A DNA stretch of 64,000 nt. Origin: CAVIQK01 sp964613035 (lineage in GTDB: Bacteria > Bacillota > Clostridia > Christensenellales > DTU072). Location of the stretch: the NCBI GenBank assembly GCA_964613035.1, contig CAZTFQ010000007.1, positions 1 to 64,000 of the forward strand, written 5' to 3'. Below, one piece after another: positions 43,496-51,544 of the stretch (positions are counted from its first letter, which is position 1; the number at the start of each line of letters is the position of its first letter). The notes under the pieces were generated by a model. That model saw nothing but the letters and a program-made list of their open reading frames with translations, did no database searches and was not told the origin of the DNA. Made by a program: the position numbers and the translations under genes.

Positions 43496-44656
43496 ATGAG
43501 AGTTACCAAGACGTTTTTGATGCCCGATTATTATACGTCTTTTAAGTGTAAGACGGGAGAATGTCGTCATTCTTGCTGTGACGGCTGGCAGGTTACTTTT
43601 TCGCTGGACGACTATTTCAGACTGGAGAGCGAGGAATGCGGCCCCGCGCTTAGAGACCGTATCGACAGAGGTGTGAAGATATCCCTTCACCCGACGCCCG
43701 AGGCGTACGCCTACGTCGGTCGCGATTATTACGGCAATTGCCCGATGAGACTTCGTGACGGCAGGTGCGCTATTCACGCGGAGCTGGGCGAAGACGCTCT
43801 TGCCACGGTGTGTAGATTGTATCCGAGAGGGATAAGGACTCTTCCCGACTACGAGTGCTCTATGGCGAATAGTTGCGAGGGCGTGGTCGAAATGCTTCTC
43901 GACAGAAAAGATTCCGTTAAATTTATTAAAAACACTCTGACCGCGGACGTGCCGCCGTACGGTAGAAGAGCGTATAACTTCAAGACGTACGGTCGAGAGC
44001 AAGACGTCAGATTGAAATTGATATCTTTATTACAGGACCGCACGCGCCCTCTGAGCGCAAGAATAACAGCCCTCGGCAGAGCATTGGAGGACCTTTCCCG
44101 CGCGGTCTGTTCCGACGACGAAAAAGAGACCGAAGAATTTTTATCCGCGACTTATTCTGCGACTCCTTTAACCGATACGGTGACTAAGGAAGGTCTCGCG
44201 GAAGGACTGAAAACGGCAGAGGCTTTTTTAGAGCTTGTAGACGAGGACAGCGAAAGCGTCCGCGAATACGGCGAGACCGCTCTCGAGTATTTTTCGGACT
44301 CTTCCTTAGAAAGATATTACGCCGCGAAAAAGCTCTTCGAGACGACTGTTCCCGAGTGGGAAAATTGGTTCGAAAATCTCCTCGTCAACCATATGTTTTT
44401 TCAGCAGTTTCCTTTTCAGGACAGACCCGACACCCCTCTCGACGAATATATCGCGATATGCGCTATTTACGCGATGATGAGATTTTTGTGTATCGGCTCG
44501 GCATATAAAATTTCCGATCGGTCGGATGCGGTCGATATCGTTGCGGCGTTGTTCAGACTGGTCGACCATACGGACTTCGACAGATACGCCTCGGGACGCC
44601 TTAAGGCTCTCGGATGCGACACTCTCTCGGAACTCTTCGATTTGATATTGCTGTAG
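43496..44656 (+). CDS. FliB-like lysine N-methylase family protein
   Basis: 386 residues from ATG 43496, which has GGGGGTGA 5 bases upstream; an in-frame GTG at 43463 lacks one. The N-terminus carries the FliB Cys cluster, C-x-x-x-C-R-H-S-CC-x-x-W-x-V (CKTGECRHSCCDGW), then LRDGRCAIHAELGEDALATVCRLYPR, a likely iron-sulfur or radical-type module. FliB methylates lysines of flagellin in Salmonella, but many non-flagellated Clostridia carry paralogues of unknown target, and no flagellar genes are in the window. The gene ends one base before the convergent stop of the DUF1540 gene. Confidence 0.88.
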   Translation: MRVTKTFLMPDYYTSFKCKTGECRHSCCDGWQVTFSLDDYFRLESEECGPALRDRIDRGVKISLHPTPEAYAYVGRDYYGNCPMRLRDGRCAIHAELGEDALATVCRLYPRGIRTLPDYECSMANSCEGVVEMLLDRKDSVKFIKNTLTADVPPYGRRAYNFKTYGREQDVRLKLISLLQDRTRPLSARITALGRALEDLSRAVCSDDEKETEEFLSATYSATPLTDTVTKEGLAEGLKTAEAFLELVDEDSESVREYGETALEYFSDSSLERYYAAKKLFETTVPEWENWFENLLVNHMFFQQFPFQDRPDTPLDEYIAICAIYAMMRFLCIGSAYKISDRSDAVDIVAALFRLVDHTDFDRYASGRLKALGCDTLSELFDLILL

Positions 44657-44657
44657 A

Positions 44658-44963
44658 TTATTTTTTAATATAAGTTTCGCACTTGGTGCGGACGAAGCTG
44701 TCCGCGACCTTGATACCGACGGAAGAACATCTTCCCTCTCGGTTGTATACGCAGTCCGCGGTAGAACACTCCACACTCACTTCTTCGTCCGGAAGGAAGT
44801 CGTTGCCGGCTTCTATCTCCGCGAAGGTCTGCTCCAGCGCGCCACCGGGACGCTTAATCCTAGAATTACACAACCCCTTGTCGCCGATTACGAGTATGCC
44901 CGCGTCGCAGGTGTGCTTGAGATTGTGGATACAATTAGAGGTGGTACATTTGCATTTGGTCAT
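44658..44963 (-). CDS. DUF1540 protein with two Cys-rich modules
   Basis: 101 residues from the ATG at 44963, preferred over an upstream in-frame start because GGAG lies 6 bases upstream. It has two short modules, each with a C-x(3-4)-C-x-x-N/Y-x-x-x-x-C pattern: CKCTTSNCIHNLKHTCDAG and CSTADCVYNREGRCSS. These are typical DUF1540 domains, probably metal-binding, common in spore-formers. Function is unknown. Confidence 0.85.
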   Translation of the reverse strand: MTKCKCTTSNCIHNLKHTCDAGILVIGDKGLCNSRIKRPGGALEQTFAEIEAGNDFLPDEEVSVECSTADCVYNREGRCSSVGIKVADSFVRTKCETYIKK

Positions 44964-45013
44964 AGTCAACTCCTTTTTTCTTAGTATAAATGCCGTCGGG
45001 AGAATTATTCGCG

Positions 45014-45042
45014 TTGACAAAAACTCCTTTTTGATATAGACT
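45014..45042 (+). promoter_or_regulatory. Promoter of rplI
   Basis: TTGACA (45014-45019), 17-base spacer, TAGACT (45037-45042). ATG 45069 follows with AAGGAG. Confidence 0.65.
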
Positions 45043-45068
45043 AAAAAAAAGATTTTAAGGAGACCTAT

Positions 45069-45515
45069 ATGAAAGTCATATTGTTACAGGACGTCAAGCC
45101 TCACGGAAAGAAGGGTGAGTTGATCGAAACCAGCGACGGCTATGCCAAGAATTTTCTTATTCCTAAAAAGATGGCTATAGAAGCGACCGCAACGCGCATC
45201 AACGAATATAAACAGAACGAAGCTAAAAAGGAACGTATAAGAAAGGAAGAACTTAAAAAGGCTCAGGAGCTTTTCCGCGCGCTTAAAGACGTCTCTCTGA
45301 CCGTCCCGACCAAGGCGGGAGCGGGAGACAAACTCTTCGGGAGCGTAACGCAACAGAATATATCCGACGCCTTCAAGACGGCCGGATACGACGTGCCGAA
45401 AAAGAACATAACCATAAAAGAACCCATCAAGAGACTGGGCTCGTACACCGTTAACGTATGGGTGTACGCCAATATGACCGTGGACGTCAAAATTCAGGTC
45501 GTCCCCGAAAATTAA
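45069..45515 (+). CDS. rplI: Large-subunit ribosomal protein L9
   Basis: 148 residues, exactly the usual L9 length. The N-terminal RNA-binding signature VILLQDVKPHGKKGELIETSDGYAKNFLIPKKMA is diagnostic, followed by the long charged linker helix (NEAKKERIRKEELKKAQ) and the C-terminal domain with VPTKAGAGDKLFGSVT. L9 binds 23S rRNA near the L1 stalk. It has its own promoter. Confidence 0.98.
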   Translation: MKVILLQDVKPHGKKGELIETSDGYAKNFLIPKKMAIEATATRINEYKQNEAKKERIRKEELKKAQELFRALKDVSLTVPTKAGAGDKLFGSVTQQNISDAFKTAGYDVPKKNITIKEPIKRLGSYTVNVWVYANMTVDVKIQVVPEN

Positions 45516-45526
45516 GGAGAATAATT

Positions 45527-45775
45527 ATGAGATATACGTATAGACCCAAGGGAGTGTGCTCCTCGGAAATCAGCTTTGAAATAGTAGACGGCAAGATGCA
45601 CGACATCGTATTCGTGGGCGGTTGCAACGGCAATCTGAAAGCCATATCTAAAATTCTCGAGGGCTGGAAACCCGAAGACGTCGTCGAGAGACTGGAAGGC
45701 AACACTTGCGGTTTTCGCTCCACGTCTTGTGCGGACCAGTTGACCCGAGCGATAAAAGAAGCTATAGGAAAATAA
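45527..45775 (+). CDS. TSCPD-domain protein, TIGR03905 type
   Basis: 82 residues from ATG 45527, with AAGGAGA just upstream. The short fold has YRPKGVCSSEISFEI at the start, VFVGGCNGNLKAISKILEG in the middle and CGFRSTSCADQL near the end, four conserved Cys in the pattern of this small family. The name-giving TSCPD reads TSCAD. Function is unknown; related domains occur in ribonucleotide reductases. It is co-transcribed with rplI and ends at a terminator. Confidence 0.9.
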   Translation: MRYTYRPKGVCSSEISFEIVDGKMHDIVFVGGCNGNLKAISKILEGWKPEDVVERLEGNTCGFRSTSCADQLTRAIKEAIGK

Positions 45776-45806
45776 AAAAAATCCTCTCGTCGGAGAGGAT
45801 TTTTCT
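45775..45806. terminator. Bidirectional terminator between convergent genes
   Basis: ATCCTCTC (45781-45788), loop GTCG, GAGAGGAT (45793-45800), with an A run before and a T run after. It can end both the rplI unit and the HD-domain gene on the other strand. Confidence 0.93.
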
Positions 45807-45812
45807 TAGTCG

Positions 45813-46370
45813 TTATTCGGACAACTTTTTCAGCGTATCTTTCTTGATCTCTTCTCGGAGCTCTTTGAAATATTCCGAAAATTCCACTTTGTCGTTATGA
45901 TACGTCGCGTTGACGGCGCGTTCCTTTTCCGTCCAGGTGGACAGGTCGGACAGATTGTGCTGAATAAGAGCCTCGAGACCGTCGAGAGCTTTATATATTT
46001 TGGCTTCCGCGGACTTCTTTTCGGACATTTCGTCGTATAAGGCAAGCAATTCTTTCGATTCTTTTTCGGGCAGACTTCTTACCCAGTCGTAGAGAAGGGC
46101 TTCTTCGACCTTCTCGTCGGCGTCCGTTTTGTCAAAAGTGGGTATATCTCCCGTGAAAGCCTCCCCGAGGTCGTGGATTAAACACATCTTGACGACTTTA
46201 TTCATATCCGCTTCGGGAAAAGAATCCGATATCAGCATCGCCGCCAGCGCCGTCATCCAGCAGTGCTCGGCTACGCTTTCGCGCCTGCCGCCCGAGGTGT
46301 AGCAGTGTCTGGTCGCGTCTTTAAGTCGCTCCGCTATTATAAGGATATCCAATAATTCGCGCGGTTTCAT
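45813..46370 (-). CDS. HD-domain hydrolase, 5'-deoxynucleotidase (YfbR/HDDC2) type
   Basis: 185 residues. An N-terminal His is in SVAEHCWMTALAAMLISD, the metal-binding HD pair is in CLIHDLGEAFTGDIP, and a late Asp is in ALDGLEALIQHNLS, in the order of YfbR/HDDC2 proteins that hydrolyse deoxynucleoside 5'-monophosphates. It stands alone on the minus strand with its own promoter and a hairpin over its ribosome site. Substrate is inferred from family. Confidence 0.88.
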   Translation of the reverse strand: MKPRELLDILIIAERLKDATRHCYTSGGRRESVAEHCWMTALAAMLISDSFPEADMNKVVKMCLIHDLGEAFTGDIPTFDKTDADEKVEEALLYDWVRSLPEKESKELLALYDEMSEKKSAEAKIYKALDGLEALIQHNLSDLSTWTEKERAVNATYHNDKVEFSEYFKELREEIKKDTLKKLSE

Positions 46371-46371
46371 A

Positions 46372-46429
46372 GAGTATTCCTCCTATATAAGGATACTCTC
46401 ATTATATCATCGCACGCAGCCTTTGTCTA
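46372..46429 (-). promoter_or_regulatory. Promoter and structured ribosome site of the HD-domain gene
   Basis: On the minus strand TAGACA (complement of 46424-46429), 17 bases, TATAAT (complement of 46401-46406). GAGTATTCC (46372-46380) can pair with GGATACTC (46391-46398) with one bulge, and the ribosome site AGGAGGAA (complement of 46377-46384) lies partly in this hairpin. Confidence 0.65.
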
Positions 46430-46436
46430 TATCGAG

Positions 46437-47033
46437 TTATACGCACGCGGTGTCCAGATTGAGCTCGAATGTTATTTGCTTGGACTGACACACGGGACAC
46501 TTCTTGGGTGCCTGCTTCCCGTTATGACGATAGCCGCAAGAGGGGCATACCCAGGAATACTCGGTGTTTTTCTTGTATAAAGTGCCGTCTTTCATCTGGT
46601 CGTGCATACTGAGGAAAACTTTTTCGTGTTGAAGTTCTATTTTGGATAAATTGTTAAACAAACCCGCGATATCGGGAAAACCTTCTTTTTCTGCGATTTT
46701 GGCGTATTCCGGATAAACTTCGCTGCCTTCCGTGTGCTCGTCGTCCGCGGACAGTTTCAGATTGTCGAGAAGATTCCATTTTTGTTTGAAAGGATATCCC
46801 GCTTTGACGTCGATATTTTTAATCTCGTCTTCGCTCGCAGATTCGATGAAAGTGTATATCATCCTGGCGTGATTGAATTCCTGATAGATTATTCCGTCGA
46901 TAATCTGCGCTATTGCCTCGTAGCCTTCCTTGCGAGCGCCGTATTCGACGAATTTGTACCTCGTCATCGCCTGACATTCTCCGGCAAAAGCCTTGGCTAA
47001 ATTTTGATAAGTTTTACTGTCTGTTAGTTTCAT
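46437..47033 (-). CDS. rbr: Rubrerythrin
   Basis: 198 residues. The N-terminal four-helix ferritin-like domain has the diiron Glu residues in AFAGECQAMTRYKFVEYGARKEGYE, IYQEFNHARMIY and IELQHEKVFL. The C-terminal rubredoxin-like domain has WVCPSCGYRHNGKQAPKKCPVC, the Cys-x-x-Cys pair motif. It detoxifies peroxide in anaerobes. Ribosome site GGAGG lies 5-6 bases before ATG. It is divergent from spoVT. Confidence 0.97.
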   Translation of the reverse strand: MKLTDSKTYQNLAKAFAGECQAMTRYKFVEYGARKEGYEAIAQIIDGIIYQEFNHARMIYTFIESASEDEIKNIDVKAGYPFKQKWNLLDNLKLSADDEHTEGSEVYPEYAKIAEKEGFPDIAGLFNNLSKIELQHEKVFLSMHDQMKDGTLYKKNTEYSWVCPSCGYRHNGKQAPKKCPVCQSKQITFELNLDTACV

Positions 47034-47126
47034 TTCGACCTCCGTTTTTTTTTGAGTATTTCCCGTATTACGGCTTTTATACGGATAATTCAGACAAGGT
47101 TTTACATTCTAAGAAAAAGGAGTTGT

Positions 47127-47627
47127 ATGAAAGACACCGGAGTTGTCAGAAGAATAGACGAGCTGGGCAGAGTGGTTATCCCCAAGGAAATACGCCGAGC
47201 GATGAGGATGAGAGAGGGAGAAACGGTGGAAGTTTTCGTCTCGGGAGAAGACGAAGTCGTGTTGAAAAGATACTCGTCGTTAAAATCGATGCGCAGAATG
47301 TTTTCCGCTTACGGGAATATTCTGGCTAGGAAAGTAGGTCGTTCCGTCATCGTGACGGACCGAGAAGAAGTCGTCGACGGTCCGAGTGCGTACGTAGGGA
47401 AAAAACTCTCGGAAGAATTATGCGGAATTCTGGAAAAGAGAGCCCCTAAATCGACCTCGCTCTCGGTGATAAAGGGCTCTTTAGAAGAAAAAGTCTTCGT
47501 CGTGCCGTTGATAGCGAGGGGAGACACAGTCGGAGGGATTGTCGTGAGAGTATCTTCCGAGCTGTCCGAAGACGACCGTCGACTCGTAGAGACCGTCGGG
47601 GAATGTATGGCTTTAGGGTTGGAATGA
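47127..47627 (+). CDS. spoVT: Stage V sporulation regulator SpoVT
   Basis: 166 residues from ATG 47127, with AAAAAGGAG upstream; B. subtilis SpoVT has 178. The AbrB-type N-terminus TGVVRRIDELGRVVIPKEIRRAMRMREGE is diagnostic. A GAF-like C-terminal domain follows. SpoVT modulates forespore sigma-G genes. The upstream 93-bp gap holds CCGTATTACGG (47063-47073), a possible operator. Two bases separate it from spoVB. Confidence 0.95.
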   Translation: MKDTGVVRRIDELGRVVIPKEIRRAMRMREGETVEVFVSGEDEVVLKRYSSLKSMRRMFSAYGNILARKVGRSVIVTDREEVVDGPSAYVGKKLSEELCGILEKRAPKSTSLSVIKGSLEEKVFVVPLIARGDTVGGIVVRVSSELSEDDRRLVETVGECMALGLE

Positions 47628-47628
47628 T

Positions 47629-49194
47629 ATGGGGAAAGACAGATTTTTGAAGGGCGCGACCCTTCTTGCCTGCGCGACTATCGTATCCAAGCTCATCGGA
47701 GCGTTGTACAGAATACCTCTGACCAATATTTTGGGAGCGGAAGGGATAGGTCTGTATCAATTGGTCTTTCCGCTGTACGCGCTGGTGCTTACGCTGTCGT
47801 CGGGAGCGGTGCCCAATGCAGTCGCCATAGTCGTCTCGGGCGCGTACGCGTCTGACGCCGAGTCCGCCAAGAAGAGGTTTTCGATAGCGTTGAGAGTGAT
47901 AACCGCGATAGGAGCGGGGTTTTCGGCGATAATGGCATTGCTGGCATATCCTCTCAGCCTGTTACAACGTAACGAGGAGGCTGTATTCGGATATCTGGCG
48001 ATAGCGCCCGCGGTCGCCGTCGTGTCCGCGGTGTCCGTCTACAGAGGTTATTTTCAGGGCAAAAAAAATATGCGCCCCACCTCTATATCCAATATAACGG
48101 AAGCGGTGGTCAAACTGTCCGCGGGATTGCTGGCGGCATTGCTCTTAAAAGACTTAGGGACGATATATTCCGTTATAGGCGCGCTTTCGGGCGTGACGAT
48201 ATCCGAAATAGTCACTTTGATCGTATTGTACGCGATATTCAAAAAGAAAGAAGGCAAGCTGCCTCGTCTGAAAAAGAGCGACGATTATAAGGACGGACTG
48301 AGAGACGTGTTACGCGTCTCCGTGCCGATGGCGATATGCGGAGTCATCGCCAATCTGACCCAGTTTATAGACAGCGTGGCGGTCGTACCGTTTTTAGAAT
48401 TCGTGGGGAAAGGCACTGCAGAGGCTACCAAGGAATACGGACTGTTTTCGGGTCCCGTATCGTCTCTTATCAGTCTCCCCGTAGTGGTCGGCATATGCTT
48501 ATCCGTGGCAATCATTCCGTCCGTATCTACGGATAAAAAGAGACTTGACGTCGACGGAATTAAAGAAAAAACCTCTTCCGCGATAAAACTTTCTTTCGCT
48601 ATAGGACTGCCCTTCGCCGCGTTTTTTATAGTGGCGGCGGACGGAATAGTCGCGTGTCTGTATCCGACTTTTTCTGCGGAAGAGACTGTTATGACGGCGA
48701 CTCTTCTGAGAATAGCGTCGGTGTCCTCTCTGGCGTTGCTTTTAGGACAGATACTTGTGGCGGTCATGCAGGCGCTCGGTTATATCCGACTGCCTATCCG
48801 CAATTATGCGATAGGCGCTACGATAAAAGTAGGGCTGGACTTTATTCTGATGCCGTATATCGGAGTGTACGGGGTGGCGGTTGCCTCCGCGGTCAACGCC
48901 GTGGCGACGTTGATTCTCAATGCGATATGTTATATTCGCCTGACGGGAAAACCGACCGTAAAAATCCGACCGACCGTCTCTATAATCGCATCCGCGGCGA
49001 TAGTATCCGCAGTAGGAGCGATTATTACGGAAAGTTCTTTTCCCGTGACCGGCGCGATAGTCGCGGGATCTGTCGGCGTGGCGTTATATATAGTGCTGAT
49101 GGCCCGATTTAAGATTTTTTCGGACGAAGAACTTTTAGGACTTCCTCTCGGAAAAAATATAACGGAGTTGTTTTCCGTAATATCTAGGAGTTAA
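47629..49194 (+). CDS. spoVB: SpoVB-type flippase (MOP superfamily)
   Basis: 521 residues with about 14 membrane helices. The start FLKGATLLACATIVSKLIGALYRIPLTNILGAEGIGLYQ is typical of the SpoVB/MurJ group that flips lipid-linked cell-wall precursors, needed for spore cortex synthesis. Position after spoVT and before mazG matches spoVT-yabM-yabN in B. subtilis. Its ATG is one base after the spoVT stop. Confidence 0.93.
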   Translation: MGKDRFLKGATLLACATIVSKLIGALYRIPLTNILGAEGIGLYQLVFPLYALVLTLSSGAVPNAVAIVVSGAYASDAESAKKRFSIALRVITAIGAGFSAIMALLAYPLSLLQRNEEAVFGYLAIAPAVAVVSAVSVYRGYFQGKKNMRPTSISNITEAVVKLSAGLLAALLLKDLGTIYSVIGALSGVTISEIVTLIVLYAIFKKKEGKLPRLKKSDDYKDGLRDVLRVSVPMAICGVIANLTQFIDSVAVVPFLEFVGKGTAEATKEYGLFSGPVSSLISLPVVVGICLSVAIIPSVSTDKKRLDVDGIKEKTSSAIKLSFAIGLPFAAFFIVAADGIVACLYPTFSAEETVMTATLLRIASVSSLALLLGQILVAVMQALGYIRLPIRNYAIGATIKVGLDFILMPYIGVYGVAVASAVNAVATLILNAICYIRLTGKPTVKIRPTVSIIASAAIVSAVGAIITESSFPVTGAIVAGSVGVALYIVLMARFKIFSDEELLGLPLGKNITELFSVISRS

Positions 49195-49222
49195 AACACT
49201 TTTCTTAACAACGGAAAAATGC

Positions 49223-49257
49223 TACAATAGTCTTGCCGCGTAAGGCAAGATTTTTTT
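49223..49257 (+). terminator. Terminator-like hairpin immediately ahead of mazG, preceded by a -10 motif
   Basis: CTTGCC (49232-49237), loop GCGTAA, GGCAAG (49244-49249), then A and seven T (49251-49257), ending 11 bases before mazG. TACAAT (49223-49228) lies directly upstream, with a poor -35. It may end spoVB transcription, or act as an attenuator for mazG. Confidence 0.7.
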
Positions 49258-49268
49258 AGGAGTTAAGT

Positions 49269-50084
49269 ATGGAATTGACTAACGAATATCTCGAGCAGGT
49301 GGAAAAGGAGTTCGGAGAGCTGGTTAAAATCGTCTATCGTCTCCGTCAACCCGACGGATGTCCCTGGGACAGAGCGCAGACTCACGAGTCCATCCGCACC
49401 AATGCGATAGAAGAAGCGTACGAGCTGGTAGAAGCCATAGAAAAAGCCGACCGCGAGAAGATGACCGAAGAATGCGGAGACGTCTTGCTTCAGGCGGTCT
49501 TCAACGGCATCATCGCAGAAGACGCGGACGAGTTCACGTTACTGGACGTCCTCAAAGGTCTCAACGGTAAGTTGCGCTTCAGACATACGCATATATTCGG
49601 TCAAGACAAGGCGTATTCGGAAGAAGACGCGCTTAAGTTTTGGGAGAACAATAAAGCCAAAGAAAAGGGACAGAAGTCTCTTTCGGATAAGCTGGACGGC
49701 ATAGCGACCACTTTCCCCTCTACGATGAAAGCGGAAAAGGTCCAGAAGTACGTTAGAAAAATCGGCTTCGATTTCTCTTCTAAGGAGGACGCCGCCGATA
49801 AGGTGAGAGAAGAGCTCTCCGAGTACCTTGCCGCCACGAGCGCGGAAGAAAGAGAATCGGAAGGCGGCGACTTGCTCTTTTCCGTAATCAATCTTCTCCG
49901 TATGGACGGGATTTTTTCGGAAGTCGCCCTCAATCGATCCACTTCCAAGTTTACGGACAGAGTTAAACTTATGGAAACGCTGGCGTCTGAAGACAACAAG
50001 AATTTAGCCGACTTGTCTCTTGTCGAGCAAGAAGAATATTATCAAAAGGCAAAAAGAATTCTGAATGAAAAACCTCAAGTTTAG
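49269..50084 (+). CDS. mazG: Nucleoside triphosphate pyrophosphohydrolase MazG
   Basis: 271 residues, as in E. coli (263). Two MazG helical domains are seen. The first has LRQPDGCPWDRAQTHESIRTNAIEEAYELVEAI and EECGDVLLQAVF (EExxE/ExxD metal-binding sites); the second has a partial repeat SEGGDLLFSVINLLR. It removes aberrant NTPs. It lacks the extra methyltransferase domain of B. subtilis YabN. It overlaps the next gene by 20 bases. Confidence 0.96.
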   Translation: MELTNEYLEQVEKEFGELVKIVYRLRQPDGCPWDRAQTHESIRTNAIEEAYELVEAIEKADREKMTEECGDVLLQAVFNGIIAEDADEFTLLDVLKGLNGKLRFRHTHIFGQDKAYSEEDALKFWENNKAKEKGQKSLSDKLDGIATTFPSTMKAEKVQKYVRKIGFDFSSKEDAADKVREELSEYLAATSAEERESEGGDLLFSVINLLRMDGIFSEVALNRSTSKFTDRVKLMETLASEDNKNLADLSLVEQEEYYQKAKRILNEKPQV

Positions 50085-50997
50085 CATCCCCGACAATCTT
50101 GTTTTGGCACCTATAGCGGGATATTCCGACGTGGGGCTGAGGACGCTCTCGTATAAATACGGAGCGGGGCTTTGCTATACGGAGATGGTCTCGGCTAAAG
50201 GACTCTATTACGGAAGTCGCGGCAGCGAGACTCTTCTGTATCTGAGCGAAGAAGAAAAAAATCGTACGGGAGTACAGCTCTTCGGGGAGGACGCACGCAT
50301 TATATCGGAAGTCGCGGCGAGTAAGGCTATAGAGCCCTTTAGATACATAGATATCAATATGGGATGTCCCGTCCCCAAGGTTGTCAAAAACGGTGAAGGC
50401 AGCGCATTGCTTAAGTCGCCGTCCAAGATATACGATATCGTCTCGGCGTTAAAAAAAGCGGTCGGAGACGACAGGGTGATTTCGGTTAAGCTCCGACTCG
50501 GATTCGAGAAGGGGTCCTTTTACGCGCTCGACGCCGCCGGAGCCGCGGAAGACGGCGGAGCGGACCTCATATATCTCCACGGCAGAAGAAGAGAAGATTA
50601 CTTTTCCGGTGAAATAGATTACGACGGCATAGCCGCGGTAAAAGCAAGCGTTAATATTCCCGTTTTCGGCAACGGCAACGTCTTCGATAAGAATAGTTAC
50701 GAAAAAATGCTCTCTACCGGAGTGGACGGCGTAATGATAGGCAGAGGCGCGCTGGGACGCCCGTGGGTTTTTGAAGAAGTAAGAGGGATCGAGAGCGAAT
50801 ATTCCGTCAGAGAAACGGTGTTGTATCACATATCCAAGCTTCTGGAAGTTTTGCCCGAGCACGTAGTAGCCAACAATATGAAGTCCGTACTGTCTCTCTA
50901 CGTCAAAGGCTTGCCGGATGTCAAAGCCAGAAGAAGACGCATATTCGATTCAAAATCCTTGGAAGACATATACGCCATAACGGAGGAGTTGCCGTGA
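50065..50997 (+). CDS. dus: tRNA-dihydrouridine synthase (DusB-like)
   Basis: 310 residues. An FMN barrel starts with NLVLAPIAGYSDVGLRTLSYKYG, the catalytic Cys is in DINMGCPVPKVVKNGEGSALL (about residue 100), and VKLRLGF and IYLHGRRREDYFSG follow. It reduces uridines in the tRNA D-loop. It starts inside mazG and shares four bases (GTGATAA region) with rlmH, so the three form an operon. Confidence 0.95.
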   Translation: MKNLKFSIPDNLVLAPIAGYSDVGLRTLSYKYGAGLCYTEMVSAKGLYYGSRGSETLLYLSEEEKNRTGVQLFGEDARIISEVAASKAIEPFRYIDINMGCPVPKVVKNGEGSALLKSPSKIYDIVSALKKAVGDDRVISVKLRLGFEKGSFYALDAAGAAEDGGADLIYLHGRRREDYFSGEIDYDGIAAVKASVNIPVFGNGNVFDKNSYEKMLSTGVDGVMIGRGALGRPWVFEEVRGIESEYSVRETVLYHISKLLEVLPEHVVANNMKSVLSLYVKGLPDVKARRRRIFDSKSLEDIYAITEELP

Positions 50998-51452
50998 TAA
51001 CGATCAATATAGTGGCGGTAGGCAATCTTAAAGAAAAATTCACTCGCGACATGCAGGACGAGTATCTTAAACGTATCTCGAGGTTTGCTAAAATCAACGT
51101 CAAGGAAATAGCGGAAAAAAACAAAGAAAGCAACGACGAGCTGACCCTGGCGAAAGAGGGCAAGGATATCGTTGCGGCACTCGAAGGATATCCGATTTTA
51201 CTCGATATAGGCGGCAGAGAATATTCGAGCACGGAGTTTGCTAAAAAAATCGCCGATTTAGCTCAGACTACTTCGAAAATAACCTTCGTAATAGGTTCTT
51301 CGTGCGGAGTTTCCTCGGAAGTGAAAGACGCCGTCAAGGATAAAATGTCTTTCGGCAAGGCGACTTTTCCGCACAACCTCGCCAGAATTATGCTGGAAGA
51401 ACAGATTTACAGGGCTTTTACCATACTCAACAACGTCAAGTATCATAAGTGA
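50994..51452 (+). CDS. rlmH: 23S rRNA (pseudouridine1915-N3)-methyltransferase RlmH
   Basis: 152 residues, close to the usual 155-160. The SPOUT knot is indicated by ILLDIGGREYSSTEFA, FVIGSSCGVSSEV and the C-terminal HNLARIMLEEQIYRAFTI ending in the typical YHK. It starts with GTG at 50994, overlapping the dus stop. It modifies helix 69 of 23S rRNA. Confidence 0.97.
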   Translation: MITINIVAVGNLKEKFTRDMQDEYLKRISRFAKINVKEIAEKNKESNDELTLAKEGKDIVAALEGYPILLDIGGREYSSTEFAKKIADLAQTTSKITFVIGSSCGVSSEVKDAVKDKMSFGKATFPHNLARIMLEEQIYRAFTILNNVKYHK

Positions 51453-51476
51453 CGACGGTCTCGTTGAAATTATCTA

Positions 51477-51505
51477 TTTACATCCGCGCGTTTTTATTAT
51501 ATAAT
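51477..51505 (+). promoter_or_regulatory. Sigma-A promoter of the ABC exporter operon
   Basis: TTTACA (51477-51482), 17-base spacer, TATAAT (51500-51505). ATG 51545 follows with a weak ribosome site. Confidence 0.75.
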
Positions 51506-51544
51506 TTACAGTAACTAGGATAATCGACTCTTCGGCGGTAGATA

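Noticed and set aside
43496..44656. FliB-like gene taken as proof of flagella
   Set aside because: No flagellar gene is in the window and FliB paralogues occur in non-motile Clostridia.
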